A DNA stretch of 64,000 nucleotides. Origin: Microbacterium dauci. GTDB lineage: Bacteria > Actinomycetota > Actinomycetes > Actinomycetales > Microbacteriaceae. Position numbers and translations under genes: made by a program. The DNA lies in assembly GCF_030065535.1 (NCBI RefSeq), contig NZ_JASJND010000006.1:248001-312000 (forward strand), read 5' to 3'. Numbering within the stretch: the stretch's first letter is position 1; each line of letters opens with the position of its first letter. The notes beneath the pieces were generated by a model, which was not told the origin of the DNA, did not search any database, and saw nothing but the letters and a program-made list of their open reading frames with translations. Positions 16,416 to 26,707 of this stretch are shown in pieces.

Positions 16416-16519
16416 AACGACGGAGGGGCGGATGCTCCCCACGCCCACTCCACCCGACGCTTCGCGTCGCGCGGAGCCTCTGGGCGCGTGGGCCCAGTGG
16501 CATCCGCCCCTCCGTCGTT
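16416..16519. terminator. Long bidirectional hairpin between helicase and aceA
   Basis: Perfect 20-bp arms: 16416-16435 starts AACGACGGAGGGG, and 16500-16519 is its exact reverse complement. The 64-nt loop has its own GACGC/GCGTC hairpin and a partial CCCACGCCC/GGGCGCGTGGG stem. It separates two convergent genes. Confidence 0.8.
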
Positions 16520-16528
16520 CAGCGGTGC

Positions 16529-18124
16529 TCAGCTGAACTGGTTCATCGTGTTGTGCGCGCCGCCCGCCTTCAGGGCGGCGTCGCCGGCGAAGTACTCCTT
16601 GTGCCCGTCACCCAGGTCACTGCCCGCCATGTTCTGGTGCTTGACGGTCGCGATGCCCTCGCGGATCTCGCGCCGCTGCACGCCCTTCACGTAGGCGAGC
16701 ATGCCCTCGTCGCCGAAGTAGCCCTTCGCCAGGTCATCGGTCGACAGCGCGGCCGTGTGATAGGTCGGCAGGGTGATGAGGTGGTGGAAGATGCCCGCCC
16801 GCGCGGCGCCGTCGCGCTGGAAGGAGCGGATCTTCTCGTCCGCCTCGCGAGCCAGCTCGGTGTCGTCGTACGCGACGTTCATCAGGTCGCCGCGGTCGTA
16901 CATCGAGACGTCCTCACCGGCCGCTTCGAGGCGGTCGTATGCCTGCTGGCGGAAGTTCAGCGTCCAGTTGAACGACGGGCTGTTGTTGTAGACGAGCTTC
17001 GCGTCCGGCACCTCGGCGCGGATCGCGTCGACCATCCCCGCGATCTGCTCGATGTGCGGCTTCTCGGTCTCGATCCACAGCAGGTCGGCGCCGGCGCGGA
17101 GCGACGTGATGCAATCGAGCACGACGCGCTCCTCACCGGTGCCCGGGCGGAACTGGTACAGGTTGCTCGCCAGCCGCTTCGGGCGCAGCAGGGTGTCGCC
17201 GCGCGTGATGACGACGTCGCCGTTGCGCAGGTCGCCCTGAGCGATCTCGTCGGCGTCGAGGAACGCGTTGTACTGGTCGCCCAGGTCGCCCGGCTCATGG
17301 GTGACGGCGAGCTTCTGGGTGAGGCCGGCGCCGAGCGAGTCGGTGCGGGCGACGATGATGCCGTTGTCGATGCCGAGCTCGAGGAAGGCATACCGGACGG
17401 CGTTGATCTTCGCGATGAAGTCCTCGTGGGGGACCGTCACCTTGCCGTCCTGGTGGCCGCACTGCTTCTCGTCCGACACCTGGTTCTCGATCTGGATCGC
17501 GCAGGCGCCCGCTTCGATCATCTTCTTCGCGAGCAGGTACGTCGCCTCGGGGTTGCCGAAGCCCGCGTCGATGTCGGCGATGATCGGCACGACGTGGGTC
17601 TCGAAGCTGTCGATCTGCGACTGGATGAACTCCGCTGCAGTGTCGTCGCCCGCCGCCCGCGCGGCATCCAACTTCGTGAACAGCAGGTCGAGCTCGCGCG
17701 CGTCGGCCTGGCGCAGGAAGGTGTAGAGCTCGGTGATGAGCGCCGGGACCGCGGTCTTCTCGTGCATCGACTGGTCGGGGAGCGGACCGAACTCCGACCG
17801 GAGCGCGGCGACCATCCAGCCGGAGAGGTACAGGTAGCGCCCCTTCGTGGACTTCAGGTGCTTCTTGATCGAGATGAGCTTCTGCTGCCCGATGAAGCCG
17901 TGCCAGACGCCGAGCGACTGGGTGTACGCCGAGCTGTCGGCGTCGTACTCCGCCATGTCGCGGCGCATGATGTCGGCGGTGTACTGGGCGATCTCGAGCC
18001 CGGTGCGGAACCGGTTCTGCGCGCGCATCCGCGCGGCGGACTCTGGGTCGATGGCATCCCAGGTGGAGCCGTTCCGCTCTTTGAGCGTGCGGACGGTGTC
18101 GATGTCGTGCTGGTAGGTGGTCAT
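16529..18124 (-). CDS. aceA: Isocitrate lyase (long Pseudomonas-type)
   Basis: 531 residues. It cleaves isocitrate to glyoxylate and succinate, the first glyoxylate-shunt step, in the cytosol. The active-site loop reads EKQCGHQDGKV with catalytic Cys222, rather than the KKCGH of the shorter enteric/mycobacterial Icl1 type; from memory the Pseudomonas aeruginosa enzyme has this form and the same length. Other motifs: DIDAGFGNPEATY, VARTDSLGAGL, YNNSPSFNW and KHQNMAGSDLGDGHKEYFAG. The ATG has GAGG 8 nt upstream and lies 38 bp after aceB in the same operon. The open frame extends antisense across aceB; that part is an artefact. Confidence 0.95.
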   Translation of the reverse strand: MTTYQHDIDTVRTLKERNGSTWDAIDPESAARMRAQNRFRTGLEIAQYTADIMRRDMAEYDADSSAYTQSLGVWHGFIGQQKLISIKKHLKSTKGRYLYLSGWMVAALRSEFGPLPDQSMHEKTAVPALITELYTFLRQADARELDLLFTKLDAARAAGDDTAAEFIQSQIDSFETHVVPIIADIDAGFGNPEATYLLAKKMIEAGACAIQIENQVSDEKQCGHQDGKVTVPHEDFIAKINAVRYAFLELGIDNGIIVARTDSLGAGLTQKLAVTHEPGDLGDQYNAFLDADEIAQGDLRNGDVVITRGDTLLRPKRLASNLYQFRPGTGEERVVLDCITSLRAGADLLWIETEKPHIEQIAGMVDAIRAEVPDAKLVYNNSPSFNWTLNFRQQAYDRLEAAGEDVSMYDRGDLMNVAYDDTELAREADEKIRSFQRDGAARAGIFHHLITLPTYHTAALSTDDLAKGYFGDEGMLAYVKGVQRREIREGIATVKHQNMAGSDLGDGHKEYFAGDAALKAGGAHNTMNQFS

Positions 18125-18162
18125 GTCACGTCCTCGTGTCAGTGTGGTCGGTCGGGTGCGGG

Positions 18163-19821
<1,659 letters not shown>

Positions 19822-19964
19822 GGCCGGCTCCTTCGCGTTGGGCCGATGCGGTCGGGTGCATCGGCGGGTCGTGACATCCACTGTGTGTGAAGTTGATGCG
19901 GCGAGCTGGCCATTTCGGGGGAGAAGATTGCGTGTTCTTCTACTTTCGTGACACACTCCCGGTC

Positions 19965-21449
19965 ATGACGATCGATGAAGATCTCTCCCTGGATGCCACC
20001 GATGCCACGGATGCCGCGGATGCCGCGGACGCGCTGACCATCGGCCGCCGGGTCCGCCAGCTTCGCGTGGCCCGCGGGATGACGCTCGACGACCTGGCAT
20101 CCGCTGTCTCACGTGCACCGAGCCAGCTGTCGATGATCGAGACGGGCAAGCGGGAGCCGAAGCTGTCGCTGCTGCAGACGATCGCGCGGGCGCTCGGCAC
20201 GACGATCGACGCGCTGCTCGAAGCCGAGCCGCTCGACGAGCGCGCGACGATGGAGATCGCACTGGAGCGGGCGATGAAGGGGCAGACCTTCCAGTCGCTC
20301 GGGCTCGCGCCGTTCCGCATCGGCAAAAGCGTGCCCGACGAGGTGCTGAAGACACTGCTCGCGCTGCAGGGCGAGATCGAACGCCTCAACGACGACCGCT
20401 CCGCGACGCCCGAGGAGGCACGGCGTGCGAACGTCGACCTGCGGCACCTCATGCGTCGGCAGGACAACTTCTTCCCCGAGCTCGAGGCGCACGCCGCGCG
20501 CATCCTCGCGGCGGTCGAGCACCCGGGCGGACCGCTCACGCAGCGCACTGCGTCGGATATCGCCGCCCACCTGGGGTTCTCGCTGCACTACGTGCCCGAC
20601 TTGCCCGCATCCACCCGAAGCGTCGCCGACGTCCGCCATGGCCGGTTGTACCTGTCGAGCACGATCCCGGCGAAGGGTGACTCCCGCACGCCGGTACTGC
20701 AAGCGCTCGCGAGTCGGATCCTCGGGCATGCCGAACCCACCTCGTACGCCGTGTTCCTGCGGCAGCGGGTCGAGACCAACTACCTCGTCGGCGCGCTGAT
20801 GATGCCCGAGGCGCAGGTCGCGCCCTTCCTGCAGGATGCCAAGGCGCGGCGCGCGATCTCGATCGAGGACCTCCGCGACGCGTACTCGGTGTCGTACGAG
20901 ACCGCCGCGCACCGGTTCACGAACCTCGCGACCCGGCACCTGGACATCCCGGTGCACTTCCTCAAGGTGCACGAGTCGGGCACGATCACGAAGGCGTACG
21001 AGAACGACGACGTGAATTTCCCGGCCGACCGGTTCGGGTCGATCGAGGGGCAGCTGTGCTGCCGCAAGTGGACGAGCCGGGTGGTCTTCGACATCCCCGA
21101 CAAGTTCAACCCGTACTACCAGTACACCGACACCGGGAACGGCACGTACTGGTGCACGGCCCGGGTGGAATCGTCGAGCGACGGCGCGCACTCGGTCAGT
21201 GTCGGCGTGCGCTTCGACGACACGAAGTGGTTCATCGGCCGCGAGACCACGAACCGGGGCACCTCTCGCCACGCGGTCGAAGTCTGCTGTCGCCGCCCGC
21301 CGGAGCAGCTGGAGTCGACGTGGCGCCACCAGGCGTGGCCGAACGTCCGCACCCCGCGGACCCTCCTCGCCACCCTCCCGACGGGGTCGTTCCCCGGCGT
21401 CGACACGACCGACCTCTACGAATTCCTCGAGGCCCACGCGCCCGGGTGA
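19965..21449 (+). CDS. ramB: RamB/ScfR-type regulator (XRE HTH + IrrE-like domain + C-terminal DUF2083)
   Basis: 494 residues from the ATG at 19965; the frame back to 19887 encodes an unlikely extension. An XRE helix-turn-helix lies at about 22-80 (VRQLRVARGMTLDDLAS, APSQLSMIETGKREPKLSLL). The middle carries an ImmA/IrrE-like domain (SDIAAHLGFSLHYVPDLP ... SYAVFLRQRVETNYLVGALMMP). The C-terminal part has the Cys-containing segment QLCCRKW ... AVEVCCRRPP typical of short-chain-fatty-acid regulators. In corynebacteria and mycobacteria RamB controls aceA/aceB and acetate metabolism; here it is divergent from aceB with 143 bp between them. The symbol is assigned by architecture and context. Confidence 0.85.
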   Translation: MTIDEDLSLDATDATDAADAADALTIGRRVRQLRVARGMTLDDLASAVSRAPSQLSMIETGKREPKLSLLQTIARALGTTIDALLEAEPLDERATMEIALERAMKGQTFQSLGLAPFRIGKSVPDEVLKTLLALQGEIERLNDDRSATPEEARRANVDLRHLMRRQDNFFPELEAHAARILAAVEHPGGPLTQRTASDIAAHLGFSLHYVPDLPASTRSVADVRHGRLYLSSTIPAKGDSRTPVLQALASRILGHAEPTSYAVFLRQRVETNYLVGALMMPEAQVAPFLQDAKARRAISIEDLRDAYSVSYETAAHRFTNLATRHLDIPVHFLKVHESGTITKAYENDDVNFPADRFGSIEGQLCCRKWTSRVVFDIPDKFNPYYQYTDTGNGTYWCTARVESSSDGAHSVSVGVRFDDTKWFIGRETTNRGTSRHAVEVCCRRPPEQLESTWRHQAWPNVRTPRTLLATLPTGSFPGVDTTDLYEFLEAHAPG

Positions 21450-21450
21450 A

Positions 21451-22950
21451 TCAGCCCTCGACGAGGCGGAACGCGGCCCACAGCTCGGCGCGGACCGCGA
21501 ACGACGAGAGGTCGACGCCGAGGGTGCGCTCCGCTGCGGCGAGGCGGGTGCGCACCGTGTGGCGGTGCACGCCCAGTGCCAGCGCAGCCTGCTCGTGGGA
21601 GCCGTCGGCGTGCAGCCACGCGCGCACGGTCGCGGCCAGCTCCGGAGCGAGCGGGTCGAGCAGCGCGCGGGCGAGGGTGGCGCCCGCATCGTCCGGGACG
21701 AGGGAGAGGATGCCGCCCGCGCGCAGGTCCGCGACGCGGCTCACCGCTGCTGCGCCGCGGTCTCGGGCGAGCAGCGCCTCGGCGTGCGCGGTCTCGAACC
21801 CGTCATACGCCCCGGCACCCGAGACACCGACCCGCACGCCGAACCGCATCGCAGCTTCCTCGAGCACCGCGTCGTCGGCTTCGCGCACGACGATGACGGC
21901 ACCGTCCTCGTCCGCGCCGGAGAACACCGACCCCTGCCGCTCCTCGGCGCGGAGCTCGAGGAACTCGAGCAGTTGCTCCGCCGTCGTGCCCGCGGCATCC
22001 GCCACCGCCACGACGATCGGCTCAGTGGGCAAGGGGCCGCCGACGTCGCGTGCGATGCGACCCGCAAGGGTCACGTCGCCCGCGCGGAGCGCGTGGACGA
22101 CGCCGGTGCGCAACGCCGCCCGCGCCCGGCTCAACCGCTGGTGCTGTTCGAGCGCGAGCCCCGCCATCGCGAGCACTGCGGTCACGACGTCGCGTCCCTC
22201 GCGGTCGAGAGTGCCCGACCCGATCGCGAGCACGCCGCGCAGGGCGCCGCCGCGGCCGAGCGTCTGCAGGGTGAACGCGGTCTCGGAGGATCGCAGCGAC
22301 GACCCCGAGTGGGCACCGCGCCGGAGCACTGCGCCGACCTCGTCGCCGAGGGAGCCGACGGTCGCGGCGTCGAGCGTGCCGGTCGGATGCTCCCGCACGA
22401 GCGCTCCGGCGGCGTCGTACATGCCGACCCACGTGTCGAGCTGCTTGGCGAGTTCGGCGATCGTCGCGCCGAGCCCGTCGGGGCGGAGCGCCGCGAGCGC
22501 GATCGCACGCTGCGCCGACAGTGCCCAGCTCCGCCGGGCGTACGCCTGCGCGGCGATCGCGTCGGCGTTCGCACGCGCGACGGCGATGAACGGGGTGCTG
22601 TAGGGCACCTCGAACAGCGGCATCCGCCGGCGGTCGCATGCGTCGCGGAGTCCCGCCGGGATGCCGTCGCGGACGACCTCCGTGCCGAAGCCGAGTGCCG
22701 TGATGCCGCGATCGACCAAGCGCCCCACGTACTCGTCATACCCGGTGTCGTCGCCGAACTGGGTGCCGGTCGTGAGGAGGACGACCTGGTCGGTCAGGAA
22801 CGGCGTCGGATCGGCGAGGTCAGTGCTGTGCACCCAGCGGATGGGCTGTTCGAGCGCGTCGGCCGGCAACCCGTCCGACGCGAGCCGCAGGTCGAGTTCG
22901 CGCCGCGCGAGCAGTGCGCGCAGCGTCGAACCGGGGTCGAGCGTGACCAT
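21451..22950 (-). CDS. PucR family transcriptional regulator
   Basis: 499 residues from the ATG at 22950 (GGAGG upstream). The N-terminal PucR/purine-catabolism domain covers about 1-120 (STLRALLARRELDLRLAS, IRWVHSTDLADPTPFLT, VVLLTTGTQF). The middle resembles a GAF-like sensor. The C-terminal PucR helix-turn-helix (about 440-495) contains AATVRAWLHADGSHEQAALALGV split as AWLHADGSHEQAA and HRHTVRTRLAAAERTLGVDL. It is divergent from the GABA/putrescine operon, with a TGTACA repeat in between, so it is the likely inducer-responsive regulator of that operon. Its stop is 1 bp from the convergent RamB-like gene's stop. Confidence 0.88.
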   Translation of the reverse strand: MVTLDPGSTLRALLARRELDLRLASDGLPADALEQPIRWVHSTDLADPTPFLTDQVVLLTTGTQFGDDTGYDEYVGRLVDRGITALGFGTEVVRDGIPAGLRDACDRRRMPLFEVPYSTPFIAVARANADAIAAQAYARRSWALSAQRAIALAALRPDGLGATIAELAKQLDTWVGMYDAAGALVREHPTGTLDAATVGSLGDEVGAVLRRGAHSGSSLRSSETAFTLQTLGRGGALRGVLAIGSGTLDREGRDVVTAVLAMAGLALEQHQRLSRARAALRTGVVHALRAGDVTLAGRIARDVGGPLPTEPIVVAVADAAGTTAEQLLEFLELRAEERQGSVFSGADEDGAVIVVREADDAVLEEAAMRFGVRVGVSGAGAYDGFETAHAEALLARDRGAAAVSRVADLRAGGILSLVPDDAGATLARALLDPLAPELAATVRAWLHADGSHEQAALALGVHRHTVRTRLAAAERTLGVDLSSFAVRAELWAAFRLVEG

Positions 22951-22981
22951 GCCGCCTCCGTTGCAGTCGTGACGAGGTGAC

Positions 22982-22996
22982 TGTACATGGTGTACA
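22982..22996. promoter_or_regulatory. Candidate PucR operator (TGTACA-TGG-TGTACA)
   Basis: Two self-complementary TGTACA hexamers three bases apart, within a TGTACATGG direct repeat, in the 112-bp gap between the divergent pucR-like and gabT genes. Confidence 0.45.
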
Positions 22997-23050
22997 TGGC
23001 GAGCCACATCTCATACGCAGCGGCCAGTGACCGCGCGTGACGGGTGGCAA

Positions 23051-23056
23051 TACGCT
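23051..23056 (+). promoter_or_regulatory. -10 box (TACGCT) for leaderless gabT mRNA
   Basis: TACGCT, 6 nt (CGCGAC), then ATG at 23063. Confidence 0.55.
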
Positions 23057-23062
23057 CGCGAC

Positions 23063-24415
23063 ATGACCACCCCCGTCGCATCCGTCCCGCTCGGTGGCCC
23101 CGCGCTCGCGCAGGAGCGCCGCCTCGTCACCGCGATCCCCGGCCCGCGCTCGCAGGAGCTCCTCGCCCGAAAGGCCGCCGCCGTCGCGGCGGGTGTCGGC
23201 CACACCGTCCCGATCGAGGCCGTGGCAGCGGGTGGCGGCGTCGTCGTCGACGCCGACGGCAACTCGCTCATCGACCTGGGGTCGGGCATCGCCGTCACGA
23301 GCGTCGGCAACGCCCACCCGAAGGTGGTCGAGGCGATCGCGGCGCAGGCGGCGCAGTTCACCCACACCTGCTTCATGATCTCGCCGTACGAGTCGTACGT
23401 CGCCGTCGCCGAAGCGCTCAACCGCATCACGCCCGGCGACCACGCCAAGAAGAGCGCGCTGTTCAACTCGGGCGCCGAGGCCGTCGAGAACGCGATCAAG
23501 ATCGCCCGCAAGCACACCGGCAAGCAGGCCGTCGTCGCCTTCGACCACGCCTACCACGGCCGCACCAACCTCACGATGGCACTGACCGCGAAGTCGATGC
23601 CGTACAAGAGCGGCTTCGGCCCGTTCGCGTCCGAGGTGTACCGCGCGCCGCTGTCGTACCCGTTCCGCGACGGGCTGTCGGGACCGGATGCCGCGGCGAA
23701 GGCGATCTCGGTCATCGAGAAGCAGGTGGGTGCCGAGAACCTCGCTGCGGTCATCATCGAGCCGATCCAGGGCGAGGGCGGGTTCATCGTGCCGGCCGAC
23801 GGCTTCCTTCCGGCCCTCGTCGAATGGTGCCGCGCGAACGACGTCGTCTTCATCGCCGACGAGGTGCAGTCCGGCTTCGCCCGCACCGGCGCGATGTTCG
23901 CGAGCGAGCTGTTCGGCATCGTCCCCGACCTCGTGACGACCGCCAAGGGTATCGCCGGCGGGATGCCGCTGGCCGCGGTCACCGGTCGCGCCGACATCAT
24001 GGACGCGACCCACACCGGCGGCCTCGGCGGCACCTACGGGGGCAACCCGGTCGCCTGCGCCGCGGCGCTCGCCGCGATCGACGCGTTCGAGCACGACGGG
24101 CTCATCGAGCGGGCGCAGCAGATCGAGACCATCCTCAAGGGTCGGCTGCAGAGCCTCGCCTCGGCGGATGCACGCATCGGCGACGTGCGCGGCCACGGCG
24201 CGATGATCGCCGCCGAGTTCATCGACCCCGAGACCGGTGCTCCCGATGCCGCGCTCGCCGCGAGCATCGCGAAGGCGTGCATCGCCGAGGGTGTCATCGT
24301 CCTCACGTGCGGGACATACGGCAACGTGTTCCGCTTCCTGCCGCCGCTGTCGATCAGCGACGCGCTCCTGCACGAAGGGCTCGACGTCGTCGTCGCCGCC
24401 CTTGCTGCCGCCTGA
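23063..24415 (+). CDS. gabT: 4-aminobutyrate--2-oxoglutarate transaminase
   Basis: 450 residues, class III aminotransferase. It converts GABA plus 2-oxoglutarate to succinate semialdehyde plus glutamate. Motifs: NSGAEAVENAIKIAR (PLP phosphate), FDHAYHGRTNLTMALT, EPIQGEGGF, FIADEVQSGFARTG and the PLP lysine K295 in TTAKGIAGGMPLAAV. The start at 23063 lies 6 nt after TACGCT with no ribosome site. It is the first gene of a same-strand series reaching 31119 (gabT, putrescine oxidase, USP, permease, two ALDHs) and supplies the transamination step in that route. Confidence 0.94.
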   Translation: MTTPVASVPLGGPALAQERRLVTAIPGPRSQELLARKAAAVAAGVGHTVPIEAVAAGGGVVVDADGNSLIDLGSGIAVTSVGNAHPKVVEAIAAQAAQFTHTCFMISPYESYVAVAEALNRITPGDHAKKSALFNSGAEAVENAIKIARKHTGKQAVVAFDHAYHGRTNLTMALTAKSMPYKSGFGPFASEVYRAPLSYPFRDGLSGPDAAAKAISVIEKQVGAENLAAVIIEPIQGEGGFIVPADGFLPALVEWCRANDVVFIADEVQSGFARTGAMFASELFGIVPDLVTTAKGIAGGMPLAAVTGRADIMDATHTGGLGGTYGGNPVACAAALAAIDAFEHDGLIERAQQIETILKGRLQSLASADARIGDVRGHGAMIAAEFIDPETGAPDAALAASIAKACIAEGVIVLTCGTYGNVFRFLPPLSISDALLHEGLDVVVAALAAA

Positions 24416-24449
24416 GCCGCGGCATCCGATCGGACGAAAGGCGAAGCAC

Positions 24450-25826
24450 ATGAGTGAACTCACGGATTTCACTGAGACCACCAGAGATGTCGTCGTCATC
24501 GGCGCGGGGGCCGCGGGCCTCACCGCTGCGAACGAACTGCGCAAGGCCGGTCTGTCGGTCGCCGTCCTCGAGGCGCGTGACCGCGTCGGCGGGCGACTGT
24601 GGACCGACGTCATCGACGGCGCGATGCTCGAGATCGGCGGACAGTGGGTCTCGCCCGACCAGGATGCGCTGAAGGAGACGATCGCCGAGCTCGGCCTCGA
24701 GACGTACAGCCGCTACCGCGAGGGCGACAGCGTGTATGTCGGCCCGAGTGGTGAGATGTCGCGCTTCACCGGCGAGATGTTCCCCGTCGCGCCCGAGACC
24801 GAGGCCGTCATCGACGAGCTCACCCAGCGACTCGACGCGATGGTCGCCGAGATCGATCCCGACCAGCCATGGGCACACCCGAACGCCGCGGAGTGGGACA
24901 CGATCTCGTGGGACGCGTGGCTGCGGCAGCAGACCGACGACGACGAGGCGGTCCGCAACCTCGCGTTCGCGACCGGTTCGGCGATGCTCACGAAGCCCAC
25001 GCATACGTTCTCGCTGCTGCAGTCGCTCCTCATGGCGGCGAGCGCCGGCAGCTACTCGAACCTCGTCGACGCCGACTTCATCCTCGACAAGCGGGTGGTC
25101 GGCGGGCTCCAGCAGGTGCCGGTGCTGCTCGCGGAGCGACTCGGCGACGACGTCTTCCTCGGACAGCCGGTGCGGACCCTCGAATGGTCGGATGCCGGTG
25201 TCCGTGCGGTCGCCGACGGGATGAGCGTCCGCGCCCGTGCCGCCGTCGTCGCGCTCGCGCCGGTGCTCTACAACCGCATCTCGTTCGTGCCCGCGCTGCC
25301 GCGGCGCCAGCACCAGATGCACCAGCACATCTCGATGGGCTTCGTCATCAAGGTGCACGCCGTCTATGACCGCCCGTTCTGGCGCGAGCAGGGGCTCTCG
25401 GGCACCGCGTTCAGCCCGTACGAGGTGTGTCACGAGGCGTACGACAACACGAACCACGGTGACGAGCGCGGCACGCTCGTGGGGTTCGTGTCCGACCAGC
25501 AGGCCGACGACGTGTTCACGCTGAGCGCCGAGGAGCGGAAGACCCGCATCCTCGAATCGCTCTCGCACTACTACGGACCCGAGGCGCTCGACCCGGTCGT
25601 CTACTACGAGAGCGACTGGGGGAGCGAGGAGTGGACCCGCGGCGCGTATGCCGCGAGCTTCGACCTCGGCGGCCTCCATCGCTACGGCGCGGATCTCCGC
25701 AGCCCCGTCGGCCCGATCCGCTTCGCCTGCAGCGACATGGCGGGCGCCGGTTACCAGCACGTCGACGGCGCCATCCGCATGGGGCGCCTCGCGGCCGCCG
25801 ACATCCTCGCGCAGGTCCGGTCGTGA
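24450..25826 (+). CDS. Flavin monoamine oxidase, probable putrescine oxidase
   Basis: 458 residues. The Rossmann FAD motif is VVVIGAGAAGLTAANEL (about 14-30) followed by LEARDRVGGRLWT (about 40-52); GGQWVSPDQ and the C-terminal GYQHVDGAIRMGRLAA complete the amine-oxidase fold. The length and sequence style resemble the putrescine oxidases of Rhodococcus and Kocuria, which oxidise putrescine to 4-aminobutanal with release of NH3 and H2O2. The neighbours (GABA transaminase, two aldehyde dehydrogenases, amine/amino-acid permease) support that substrate. An AAAGGCGAAG stretch upstream of the ATG may act as ribosome site. The stop overlaps the next start (GTGA). Confidence 0.85.
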   Translation: MSELTDFTETTRDVVVIGAGAAGLTAANELRKAGLSVAVLEARDRVGGRLWTDVIDGAMLEIGGQWVSPDQDALKETIAELGLETYSRYREGDSVYVGPSGEMSRFTGEMFPVAPETEAVIDELTQRLDAMVAEIDPDQPWAHPNAAEWDTISWDAWLRQQTDDDEAVRNLAFATGSAMLTKPTHTFSLLQSLLMAASAGSYSNLVDADFILDKRVVGGLQQVPVLLAERLGDDVFLGQPVRTLEWSDAGVRAVADGMSVRARAAVVALAPVLYNRISFVPALPRRQHQMHQHISMGFVIKVHAVYDRPFWREQGLSGTAFSPYEVCHEAYDNTNHGDERGTLVGFVSDQQADDVFTLSAEERKTRILESLSHYYGPEALDPVVYYESDWGSEEWTRGAYAASFDLGGLHRYGADLRSPVGPIRFACSDMAGAGYQHVDGAIRMGRLAAADILAQVRS

Positions 25827-26707
25827 CCGGCCGCATCGTCGTCGGCTACACCGCCACGAAGGCGGGGCTCGACGCCGTCGCCGTCGCGAGCGGTCTCGCC
25901 GCGGTATCCGGTGCCGAACTCGACATCGTGCTCGTCCTGCCGGCCGAAGGCCGCAGCGTCATCACGCCGCCCGACGCGTCGTACGACCGCTACCTGCTCG
26001 GACAGGCAGAGGCCTGGCTCGCGGATGCCGCGGCCGCAGTGCCCGCCGGTGTCGTCTCCCGCGAGCACGCCCGCTACGGAGAGTCGTTCCCCGAGGGGCT
26101 GGTCGCCGCGGCGGGCGAGTTCGGCGCGTCGCACATCGTCGTCGGCGCTGCCGACGGCGGCGCGCGCGGGCGGCACCGCCTCGGCTCGACGACCACGCAG
26201 CTGCTGCACTCCTCCGATGTCCCCGTCGTGCTCGTGCCCCGCGGTGCGCGCAAGCGGGTGACGGATGCCGGCGTACCGAGGCTCACCGTCGCGATCGGTA
26301 CGCGCGCCGGTGCAGACGTGCTGCTCGACGAGGCGATCGCCCTCGCCGCGTCGACCGGCGCGTCGCTCCGGCTCGTCTCGCTGGTGACCGTCGACCTGCC
26401 GGCATCCGTCGACACGGGCGTCATCCGGCTCGCCGGCGCCGCGCACGCCGAAGAGGTGCTCACGACCGTGCTCGAGCGGGTGCCTACGGGAGTGCCGGCC
26501 GAGATCCTCGCGGCGCGCGGCGACGACATCGAGAGCGCCGTCGCGCACCTCGACTGGCTGCCGGGCGAGATCATGCTCGTCGGATCGAGCCGTCTCGCAC
26601 AGCCGCGACGGCTGTTCCTCGGGTCGACGGCGGCGAAGCTGCTGACCCGCATCCCGGTCCCGATGATCGTCGTCCCGCGGACGCGGCAGAGCGAAGGAGC
26701 TCGATGA
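25823..26707 (+). CDS. Tandem-domain universal stress protein
   Basis: 294 residues with two UspA-like halves (about 1-140 and 150-290). Each begins with a hydrophobic strand (RIVVGYTATKAG; LTVAIGTRAGAD) and ends with the ATP-loop motif: GAADGGARGRHRLGSTT...VPVVLVPRG and VGSSRLAQPRRLFLGST...VPMIVVPRT. The GTG start overlaps the oxidase stop (GTGA), and the stop overlaps the permease ATG, so it is built into the putrescine operon rather than being a chance neighbour. It may sense ATP or oxidative load from the H2O2-producing oxidase; that role is inference. Confidence 0.85.
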   Translation: MTGRIVVGYTATKAGLDAVAVASGLAAVSGAELDIVLVLPAEGRSVITPPDASYDRYLLGQAEAWLADAAAAVPAGVVSREHARYGESFPEGLVAAAGEFGASHIVVGAADGGARGRHRLGSTTTQLLHSSDVPVVLVPRGARKRVTDAGVPRLTVAIGTRAGADVLLDEAIALAASTGASLRLVSLVTVDLPASVDTGVIRLAGAAHAEEVLTTVLERVPTGVPAEILAARGDDIESAVAHLDWLPGEIMLVGSSRLAQPRRLFLGSTAAKLLTRIPVPMIVVPRTRQSEGAR

